Assembly: GCA_013695395.1 (NCBI GenBank)
Contig: JACDAP010000364.1
Location: 1-6,341, forward strand
Direction: 5' to 3'
DNA: 6,341 bases
DNA from: Solirubrobacterales bacterium
GTDB lineage: Bacteria > Actinomycetota > Thermoleophilia > Solirubrobacterales > Solirubrobacteraceae
Shown here in pieces: positions 1 through 4,845 of this stretch; the first letter of the stretch is position 1; every line of letters begins with the position of its first letter. The notes below the pieces were generated by a model. It was given only the letters and a program-made list of their open reading frames with translations, was not told where the DNA came from and searched no databases. Both the position numbers and the translations under genes were made by a program.

Positions 1-157
1 GCTGGAAGCCGAGCGCGGGCGCGGCCGCCCGGGTCTGCTCGTCGATGCGGTCGAGCTGGAAGGAGCGCTGGCTCGCGTAGGTGACCGCGCCGAGCACGAG
101 CAGCCCGCCCGCGGCCAAGGCGACGAGCGTGAGGACCAGGCGGAGCCGGAGCGTCAC
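1..157 (-). CDS. Sensor histidine kinase, N-terminal fragment (cut by window edge)
   Basis: Only the first 52 residues are present; the gene continues beyond the left edge. The visible protein starts with a short basic stretch (MTLRLRLVLT) followed by a hydrophobic segment at about residues 5-27, rich in Leu, Val, Ala and Gly. A polar stretch follows (SQRSFQLDRIDEQTR) and should be the start of an extracytoplasmic sensor region. This is the usual N-terminus of a membrane histidine kinase encoded after an OmpR-type regulator. The GTG start (155-157) overlaps the regulator's TGA stop in a GTGA arrangement, so the two are probably translationally coupled. No DHp, HAMP or ATPase domain is within view, so the kinase call rests on gene order, overlap and the membrane anchor. 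The signal sensed cannot be inferred. Confidence 0.72.
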   Translation of the reverse strand, partial: MTLRLRLVLTLVALAAGGLLVLGAVTYASQRSFQLDRIDEQTRAAAPALGFQ

Positions 158-849
158 CGCGGCGCTCGCAGTGCGTACCCGACCCCGCGCACGGTGTGGA
201 TGAGGCCCGGACCGTGCGCGTCGAGCTTCTTGCGCAGGTAGGAGATGTAGGTCTCGAGCACGCGGGCGTCCCCGCCGAAGTCGTACTCCCAGACGTGGTC
301 GAGGATCTGCGCGCGGGTGAGCACCCGGCGCGGGTTCGAGAGGAGGTAGCGCAGCAGCCGGTACTCGGTCGCGGTCAGGTCGATCGGCTGCCCGGCCCGG
401 AGCACCTCCCGGGTGTCGTCGTCGAGCTCGAGGTCCTCGAAGACCATCCGGTTCGACTCGTCGCTCCCCTGGCCCGTCCGGCGCAGGATCGTGCGGATCC
501 GGGCGACGAGCTCCTCGAGGCTGAACGGCTTGGTCATGTAGTCGTCGCCGCCGGTGGTCAGGCCGCGCAGCTTGTCCTCCTGGGCGTCACGCGCGGTGAG
601 GAAGATGATCGGGATCGAGCTGCGCTGGGCCCCGAGCCGTTCGGCGATCTCGAAGCCCGTCGTGTCCGGGAGCATCACGTCGAGCACGAGCAGCTGCGGG
701 CGGAACGCCTCGACCTGCGCGTGCGCCTCGGCCCCGTTGGCAGCCGTGGCGACCTCGAAGCCCTGGTAGCGCAGGGCCATCGAGACGACCTCGACGATGT
801 TCGGCTCGTCGTCGACGACGAGGATGCGGGGCCCGGTGGCGGTGCTCAC
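154..849 (-). CDS. OmpR/PhoB-family two-component response regulator
   Basis: A 231-residue DNA-binding response regulator. The receiver domain (about residues 7-122) has the acidic pair D13-D14, the phosphoacceptor D57 in LLVLDVMLP, the switch T85 in FLTARD and the conserved K107 in MTKPFS. The C-terminal winged helix (about 135-228) has the OmpR-type LTATEYRLLRYLL and LTRAQILDHVW segments and ends in the VRGVGYAL hairpin. The length is normal for the family. The frame stays open far upstream, but residues before the GTG at 847-849 show no receiver homology, and this start puts the first beta-strand (RILVVDDEP) at residue 8 as usual. No strong Shine-Dalgarno is visible before it. The gene lies first in an operon with the overlapping histidine kinase and is divergent from hipBA. 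Target genes are unknown; subfamily assignment would need a database search. Confidence 0.95.
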   Translation of the reverse strand: MSTATGPRILVVDDEPNIVEVVSMALRYQGFEVATAANGAEAHAQVEAFRPQLLVLDVMLPDTTGFEIAERLGAQRSSIPIIFLTARDAQEDKLRGLTTGGDDYMTKPFSLEELVARIRTILRRTGQGSDESNRMVFEDLELDDDTREVLRAGQPIDLTATEYRLLRYLLSNPRRVLTRAQILDHVWEYDFGGDARVLETYISYLRKKLDAHGPGLIHTVRGVGYALRAPR

Positions 850-898
850 GGCCGACAGTCTCGCGGGTGTTCCTGTGAGTCTGCTGGGGGTCTGAAGG

Positions 899-927
899 TC
901 TATGCAGCGTGCGGTACCGATCGGTAA
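899..927 (-). promoter_or_regulatory. Weak candidate promoter for the response regulator operon
   Basis: Read on the minus strand, TTACCG (927-922) and CATAGA (904-899) are separated by 17 bases and could be -35 and -10 elements about 50 bases upstream of the regulator start. Each matches the consensus at only about 3 of 6 positions, so this is a tentative call. The -35 half overlaps palindrome 1 of the hip operator array. Confidence 0.25.
915..926. promoter_or_regulatory. Palindrome 1 of the hip operator array
   Basis: TACCGATCGGTA is a perfect 12-bp palindrome centred at 920.5. It is the copy farthest from hipB and the nearest to the response regulator gene. It matches the other two copies in the core TACCG-NN-CGGT, and its centre is exactly 39 bp from that of the next. 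HipB-type repressors are known to bind several spaced palindromes upstream of their own operon, so this is inferred to be a HipB operator. Confidence 0.7.
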
Positions 928-950
928 CAGATGATCCAAACGAGCCCGCC

Positions 951-968
951 TGATACCGAACGGTGTCA
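951..968. promoter_or_regulatory. Palindrome 2 of the hip operator array
   Basis: TGATACCG-AA-CGGTGTCA is an 18-bp inverted repeat centred at 959.5, with one mismatch between its 8-base arms. Its core TACCGAACGGTG matches the other copies. The right arm covers the probable -35 element of the hipB promoter (963-968), a position suited to repression. The 18 bases from 954 match 15 of the 18 bases starting at palindrome 1, including a shared CAGAT just after the core, so the unit may have arisen by duplication. Confidence 0.72.
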
Positions 969-992
969 GATATCGGGAATATGCGCTATAGT
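963..992 (+). promoter_or_regulatory. hipBA promoter
   Basis: TATAGT at 987-992 matches the -10 consensus at 5 of 6 positions. GTGTCA at 963-968, with an 18-base spacer, matches the -35 consensus at 4 of 6. Transcription should begin near 998-1001, inside palindrome 3, leaving a 5' leader of fewer than ten bases before the ATG at 1007. Palindromes 2 and 3 overlap the -35 element and the start site, which predicts tight autorepression by HipB with or without HipA. Confidence 0.65.
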
Positions 993-1004
993 TACCGTTC
1001 GGTA
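993..1004. promoter_or_regulatory. Palindrome 3 of the hip operator array
   Basis: TACCG-TT-CGGTA is a palindrome with perfect 5-base arms, centred at 998.5, exactly 39 bp from palindrome 2. It sits directly after the TATAGT -10 element, covers the predicted transcription start and ends two bases before the hipB ATG. A bound repressor would block polymerase. Confidence 0.73.
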
Positions 1005-1006
1005 CC

Positions 1007-1222
1007 ATGTCGTCGCATTCGTCAACCATGTTCGGTGAGCGAGTCCGTGACCGGCGCACCCAGCTGGGGCTCAGCCAGAGTGCCCTCGCCGACGTCGTCG
1101 GCGTCAACCGACGCGTCGTCGGTGAGCTCGAGCGCGGGAAGCCTTCGGTGCAGCTGGGCATCGCGCTCAGGGTCGCCGAGGCGCTCGGCCTGGACATCGA
1201 GCTGCGGGAGCGTGACGGATGA
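1007..1222 (+). CDS. hipB: HipB-like XRE-family antitoxin and autorepressor
   Basis: A 71-residue protein that is almost entirely one XRE/Cro-type helix-turn-helix. The helix pair is GLSQSALADVVGVNRRVVGELERGK at about residues 21-45. The C-terminal LGLDIELRE (about 60-68) matches the beta-strand through which HipB-type proteins dimerise. In characterised hip systems HipB binds HipA, neutralises its kinase activity and represses the operon; that role is inferred here from family and context. The protein is somewhat shorter than E. coli HipB (88 residues) and lacks most of its C-terminal tail. Neither the ATG at 1007 nor the in-frame ATG at 1028 (Met8) has a Shine-Dalgarno. The first is preferred because it gives a very short leader after the promoter. 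The gene overlaps hipA by four bases (ATGA) and follows three operator-like palindromes. Confidence 0.9.
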   Translation: MSSHSSTMFGERVRDRRTQLGLSQSALADVVGVNRRVVGELERGKPSVQLGIALRVAEALGLDIELRERDG

Positions 1223-2445
1223 GCCGCCTAGTCGTCTGGAGGGCCGGCGCCCGGGTCGGCGAGGTGCTCCGCAAGTCGAACGGGAACCTGCAGTTCCGGT
1301 ACGCCCCCGGCTACGGCGGACCGCCGGTCTCGCAGGCTCTGCCGCTCCAGGACACCGCACACGGCCACCGCGTCACGCGTGCGGTGTTCGGCGGCCTCCT
1401 GCCGGAGGGAGACGTGCGCGGCGCTCTCGCCCGCAACCTGGGGCTCTCCGAAGGCAACGACTTCGGGCTGCTGGAGGAAGTCGGCGGCGACGTCGCCGGT
1501 GCCGTCAGCCTGCTGCCCGACGGCGTCGCGCCGCCGACTGAACCGACCACGACGCCGCTCGACGACGAGCAGCTCGACGCCCTGCTCGGCGGCCTCCCTC
1601 AACGACCGTTGGCGGCCGACGCCGAGGGAGGCGTCCGTCTCTCTCTCGCGGGCGCACAGCCGAAGGTTCCGGTCATCCTCCGCCGGGACGGACGGATGGC
1701 ACTGCCGACGAACACCGCCGCCCCGACGACGCACATCCTCAAGCCCGAACCCGAACGCTTCCCCGGTCTGGTCGACAACGAAGCGTTCTGCATGGAACTC
1801 GCGCGTGCGTGCGACCTGGTCGTCGCGCCGATCCGCAAGACGGTCACGGTCACCGGCAACCCCTACGTGATCGTCGAGCGCTACGACCGTGAGCTGAGGG
1901 CGGACCCGATCCGACGTCTTCACCAGGAAGACTTCTGCCAAGCGCTCGGCATCGCGGCGGACAAGAAGTACCAGCAGGAAGGCGGCCCGACGGTCGTGCA
2001 GTGCACGCAGCTCCTCCGCGCATGTACCCGGGTCCCCGCCCGGGAGCTGCCGAGCTTCCTGGGAGCGTTGGCCTTCAACTGGATCGTCGGCAACTGCGAC
2101 GCCCACGGCAAGAACTACTCGCTGCTCTACGGCCCAAGCGGACCGACGCTCGCGCCCCTCTACGACGTGGTCAGCACCGTGCTCTACCCGGAGCTCACCG
2201 TCCGGCTCGCGATGAGCATCGGTGGCGCACGCCAGCTCCACGAGGTGGACGTCGGCGCCTGGACGCGGTTGGCCACCGACGCCCATCTCCGGCCGGCGTT
2301 CGTCACCGAAACCGTCGAGGACCTGCTCCGCCGCGCCGCAGCGGCGTCTCGGGAACTGGCCGCCGCGCCTCCGCACGACAACGACACCGCCCGCCGGATC
2401 GACGAGCGCATCCAGAAGCTCTCCGCGCACGGAGCGACGGAATAG
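1219..2445 (+). CDS. hipA: HipA-family Ser/Thr protein kinase toxin
   Basis: A 408-residue protein with the full HipA architecture. The N-terminal subdomain (about 1-100) has FGGLLPEGDVR, LGLSEGNDFGLL and GGDVAGAVSLLP. The P-loop segment is SLAGAQPK, in which Ser142 lies where E. coli HipA autophosphorylates (Ser150). THILKP supplies the ATP-binding Lys175, and VERYDR (219-224) marks the hinge. The catalytic Asp294 and Asn299 are in NCDAHGKN, and the metal-binding Asp316 is in LYDV. All key residues are present, so the kinase should be active. Characterised HipA toxins phosphorylate glutamyl-tRNA synthetase, causing growth arrest; the target here is unknown. The ATG overlaps the hipB stop and has GGGAG at 1206-1210, eight bases upstream. 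The N-terminal lobe is fused to the kinase, unlike split HipBST systems. The TAG stop abuts the stop of the convergent desaturase. Confidence 0.95.
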   Translation: MSRLVVWRAGARVGEVLRKSNGNLQFRYAPGYGGPPVSQALPLQDTAHGHRVTRAVFGGLLPEGDVRGALARNLGLSEGNDFGLLEEVGGDVAGAVSLLPDGVAPPTEPTTTPLDDEQLDALLGGLPQRPLAADAEGGVRLSLAGAQPKVPVILRRDGRMALPTNTAAPTTHILKPEPERFPGLVDNEAFCMELARACDLVVAPIRKTVTVTGNPYVIVERYDRELRADPIRRLHQEDFCQALGIAADKKYQQEGGPTVVQCTQLLRACTRVPARELPSFLGALAFNWIVGNCDAHGKNYSLLYGPSGPTLAPLYDVVSTVLYPELTVRLAMSIGGARQLHEVDVGAWTRLATDAHLRPAFVTETVEDLLRRAAAASRELAAAPPHDNDTARRIDERIQKLSAHGATE

Positions 2446-3639
2446 CTAGGCGGCCTGGCGTTCCTCGCCGCGCCCAACCCGCGGCGCGGGCGCGAAGAGC
2501 TCGGTGACGGTCGCGACGGCGGCGGCCGGCGTGCGCGCGGAGGCGGCCCGCTTCAAGAAGTTGTTGGGCAGCGAGAGCCGCACGACCTTCTTCCACGCGG
2601 AGGCGACCTGCCTGGGGAGCGAGCCCTCGGCGTAGCGGAGGTCGTAGCGGTCGAAGATCGCCCTGACCTGCGGGGCGATCTCCGCGTAGCGGTTGCTCGG
2701 GAGATCGGGGAAGAGGTGGTGCTCGATCTGGAACGAGAGGTTCCCGGTCATCAGGTGCATGAACGGGCTGCCGGTGATGTTGGCCGCGCCGAGCATCTGG
2801 CGCACGTACCAGTCGCCGCGGGTCTCGCCCTCGATCGAGGCCTTCTCGAAGGTCTCGACGCCCTCCGGGAAGTGGCCGCAGATGATCACCGAGTGCGTCC
2901 ACAGGTTGCGGACGAGGTTCGCCGTGAGGTTGGCGGCCAAGGTGGTCGGGGCGGAGATGCCGGACAGCACCGGGTGGACGAGGTAGTCCTTGGTCGCCTG
3001 GGCCCGGATCTTCTTGAGGACCTCCGCAGCCTGGCGCTGGAACTCCGGGTTCTCCTTGCGGGTGGACCAGTTCTTGCCGAGCTCGAGGTCGTACGCGGCG
3101 ATCCCGTACTCGAAGAAGCACGCGTTGATCAGGTTCCAGAGCGGCTGGCCGAGGTAGAACGGCATCCAGCGCTGCTCCTCGTCGACGCGCATGATCCCGT
3201 AGCCGAGATCGTTGTCCTTGCCGACGACGTTCGTGTAGGTGTGGTGCAGCTCGTTGTGCGAGTGCTTCCACAGCTCGGCCGGCGAGGCGTTGTCCCACTC
3301 CCAGCTCGTGGAGTGGATCTTCGGGTCGCGCATCCAGTCCCACTGGCCGTGCATGACGTTGTGCCCGATCTCCATGTTCTCGAGGATCTTCGCGACGGAG
3401 AGCCCCGCGGTTCCGGCCAGCCAGGCCGGCGGGAAGAGCGAGGCGAGGAGCACCGCGCGGCTGGCGAGCTCGAGCGAGCGCTGGGCGTCGATGACCTTGC
3501 GGATGTACGCGGCGTCCTCCTCCCCGCGGCTGTCGATGACCGATGCGCGGATGGCGTCGAGCTGCTCGCCGATGTCCTCGATGTCCTGTCGGCTGAGGTG
3601 CGCGATGGGGTTCTCGGGCTTCTTCTGGATCGTGGTCAT
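2446..3639 (-). CDS. Membrane fatty-acid (acyl-CoA) desaturase, DesA3-like
   Basis: A 397-residue integral-membrane di-iron desaturase with all three histidine boxes: H93-NVM-H97, H128-NEL-H132-H133 and QIEHH (304-308). Hydrophobic stretches lie at about 60-85, 222-255 and near 160-180. The enzyme inserts a double bond into an acyl chain using O2 and two electrons. The family includes DesA3 of M. tuberculosis (a delta-9 stearoyl-CoA desaturase), and QIEHH is also typical of front-end desaturases. Substrate and regiochemistry therefore cannot be fixed from sequence. There is no cytochrome b5 domain, consistent with the 2Fe-2S reductase encoded just upstream as electron donor. The ATG at 3637-3639 is chosen because AAGGAA precedes it and because residues upstream are unrelated. 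The gene is second in the operon, eight bases after the reductase stop. Confidence 0.93.
   Translation of the reverse strand: MTTIQKKPENPIAHLSRQDIEDIGEQLDAIRASVIDSRGEEDAAYIRKVIDAQRSLELASRAVLLASLFPPAWLAGTAGLSVAKILENMEIGHNVMHGQWDWMRDPKIHSTSWEWDNASPAELWKHSHNELHHTYTNVVGKDNDLGYGIMRVDEEQRWMPFYLGQPLWNLINACFFEYGIAAYDLELGKNWSTRKENPEFQRQAAEVLKKIRAQATKDYLVHPVLSGISAPTTLAANLTANLVRNLWTHSVIICGHFPEGVETFEKASIEGETRGDWYVRQMLGAANITGSPFMHLMTGNLSFQIEHHLFPDLPSNRYAEIAPQVRAIFDRYDLRYAEGSLPRQVASAWKKVVRLSLPNNFLKRAASARTPAAAVATVTELFAPAPRVGRGEERQAA
2466..2486. terminator. GC-rich hairpin at the hipA/desaturase convergence (possible terminator)
   Basis: CGCCGCG (2466-2472) and CGCGGCG (2480-2486) form a perfect 7-bp stem around a 7-base loop, starting 20 bases past the hipA stop. 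It lies within the last codons of the desaturase gene. Neither side has a T-tract, so it is not a classical intrinsic terminator. Such stems also arise easily in GC-rich coding sequence, so the call is weak. Confidence 0.25.
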
Positions 3640-3643
3640 GTGA

Positions 3644-3649
3644 TTCCTT
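3644..3649 (-). promoter_or_regulatory. Shine-Dalgarno of the desaturase, overlapping the reductase stop codon
   Basis: On the minus strand AAGGAA ends four bases before the desaturase ATG and shares its first two bases with the last two of the reductase TAA stop. It is the clearest ribosome-binding site in the window. It fixes the desaturase start and suggests that translation of the two genes is coupled. Confidence 0.8.
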
Positions 3650-4754
3650 AAAGGTCGATGTCGCAGGCGCCGGCGGCGGCTGAGATGCAGGTCTGGATGC
3701 GGACGTCGTCGCCCGGCGCAGCGGTCGTGAGCTCGCCGGTGCGCAGGTCGCGGACGGTGCCTTCGCGGAGCGGCGCGACGCAGCCGAAGCAGATCCCCAT
3801 GCGGCACCCGGAGGGCATCAGGACGCCGGCGGCCTCGCCGACGTCGAGCAGCGTGCTCGCGCCGTCGGCCTCGACCGTGGTGCTCGCGCCTGAGAACGTC
3901 ACGGTGCCGCCGTCGCCGGCGACCGTGACGGCGGCTCGGAAGCGCTCGGTGTGCAGGCGCTCGGGGAAGCCGTGGTCGGCGAAGTGCTGCTCGATCGCGT
4001 CGAGCATGCCCGCAGGCCCGCAGGCCCAGGTCTCGCGCTCGGCGAGATCCGGGACGAGCTCCGCGAGCCCGGCGGCGTCGAGCATGCCGCCCGAGTCGGT
4101 GTGCTGCTCGACCAGGCGGATCCGCCCGGTGGAGGCGAGCCCGCGGAGCTCGGCGCCGAAGATCACGTCGCGCGGCGTGGGCGCCGAGTGGACGAGGACG
4201 ACGTCCTCGAGCCGCGCGCCGTGGCTGCGGAGCATCCCCATCACCGGCGTGATCCCGCTGCCGGCGGTGACGAAGAGCGCCTTGGCAGGAGCGGTCCCGC
4301 GGAGCGTGAAGTCGCCCTGGGCCTGATCGAGCTGGACGATGGTGCCGGGGCGGGCGTGGCGGACGAGGTGGTTGCTGACGACACCGTCGGGGATCGCCTT
4401 CACGGTGATCTTGATGCGGCCGTCGCGAGCGTCGGCGGGGGAGGTCAGCGAGTAGGCGCGCCAGAGCCGGACCCCGTCGACGTCGACCCCGATCCGGACG
4501 TACTGGCCGGGCTCGTGGCCTCGCCAGGCGCCGCTCGGCTCGAGCACCACGGTCGCTGCGTCTGCGGTCTCGCGCCGAACCTCGACGATCCGTCCGCACA
4601 GGTCCGCGCTCGCCCGCAGCGGGCTGACCATGTCGAGGTAGTCGGCGGGCACCAGCGGGGTGGCGACGAGCTCGGCGAGCTTCACGGCGCCCTCACGGAG
4701 GGCGGTGAGCGGAGCGCGGGAGGTGCGGCCCGGGCGGAGTACGGTCGTCGGCAT
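3648..4754 (-). CDS. NAD(P)H:ferredoxin-type oxidoreductase with FAD, NAD and C-terminal 2Fe-2S domains (Rv3230c-like)
   Basis: A 368-residue soluble electron-transfer protein. The FAD domain (about 52-152) has the flavin-binding RAYSLTSP at 99-106. The NAD(P) domain (about 157-262) has the dinucleotide motif TAGSGITP (163-170) and the C-terminal CGPAGM (245-250). The plant-type 2Fe-2S domain (about 283-368) has Cys317, Cys322 and Cys325 in CRMGICFGC, with Cys356 as the fourth ligand. Domain order and the leading ~50-residue extension resemble M. tuberculosis Rv3230c, the known electron donor of DesA3 (Rv3229c). Adjacency to a DesA3-like desaturase supports the same job here: NAD(P)H to FAD to 2Fe-2S to the di-iron centre. 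NADPH versus NADH preference cannot be read. The ATG at 4752-4754 lacks a visible Shine-Dalgarno. It heads the operon, divergent from a PucR-type regulator. Hydroxylase or ring-oxygenase reductases share this fold but are less likely given the neighbour. Confidence 0.93.
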   Translation of the reverse strand: MPTTVLRPGRTSRAPLTALREGAVKLAELVATPLVPADYLDMVSPLRASADLCGRIVEVRRETADAATVVLEPSGAWRGHEPGQYVRIGVDVDGVRLWRAYSLTSPADARDGRIKITVKAIPDGVVSNHLVRHARPGTIVQLDQAQGDFTLRGTAPAKALFVTAGSGITPVMGMLRSHGARLEDVVLVHSAPTPRDVIFGAELRGLASTGRIRLVEQHTDSGGMLDAAGLAELVPDLAERETWACGPAGMLDAIEQHFADHGFPERLHTERFRAAVTVAGDGGTVTFSGASTTVEADGASTLLDVGEAAGVLMPSGCRMGICFGCVAPLREGTVRDLRTGELTTAAPGDDVRIQTCISAAAGACDIDL

Positions 4755-4795
4755 GCACCAAGACTGATTGACTGCGAGGGCATTCTCTTGACGAA

Positions 4796-4832
4796 TCTCG
4801 GTGAACTTCAGTGCCTTTCTTGTTCACAGAGA
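4796..4832. promoter_or_regulatory. 11-bp inverted repeat in the divergent desaturase/regulator promoter region (candidate operator)
   Basis: TCTCGGTGAAC (4796-4806) and GTTCACAGAGA (4822-4832) are inverted copies matching at 10 of 11 positions, separated by 15 bases. The GTGAAC/GTTCAC core is perfect. The arms flank the probable -35 of the regulator promoter and lie 42-78 bases upstream of the reductase start, so one bound protein could control both directions. The binding protein is not known; the adjacent PucR-type regulator is the first candidate. Confidence 0.55.
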
Positions 4833-4839
4833 GTAGAAT
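4811..4839 (+). promoter_or_regulatory. Promoter of the PucR-type regulator, probably leaderless
   Basis: TAGAAT at 4834-4839 matches the -10 consensus at 5 of 6 positions and ends six bases before the GTG at 4846. The transcript would then start at or within a base or two of the start codon. The -35 position (GTGCCT, 4811-4816, 17-base spacer) matches at only 3 of 6. No Shine-Dalgarno precedes the GTG, which fits a leaderless message, a common arrangement in actinobacteria. Confidence 0.5.
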
Positions 4840-4845
4840 CACCCT

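Noticed and set aside
850..1197. Upstream extension of the response regulator frame on the minus strand, giving a 347-residue protein
   Set aside because: The extra N-terminal residues show no receiver homology and would run through the hip operators and antisense to hipB. The GTG at 849 gives a normal family length.
1228..2430. Long open frame antisense to hipA (about 400 codons)
   Set aside because: Long antisense frames are expected in GC-rich coding DNA. It has no recognisable domain, and hipA on the other strand has all its catalytic motifs.
2716..3651. Long open frame antisense to the desaturase (about 311 codons)
   Set aside because: Low-complexity Val/Leu/Arg/Asp-rich translation typical of a shadow frame; the desaturase on the minus strand has all three histidine boxes.
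3640..4599. Upstream extension of the desaturase frame on the minus strand, giving a 717-residue protein
   Set aside because: The extension is an Arg-rich shadow of the reductase gene in another frame. The ATG at 3639 has a strong ribosome-binding site and begins the desaturase homology.
4788..4793. TTGACG, a near-consensus -35 element on the plus strand
   Set aside because: No acceptable -10 lies 16-19 bases downstream; the good TAGAAT is 40 bases away. It may be an orphan match.
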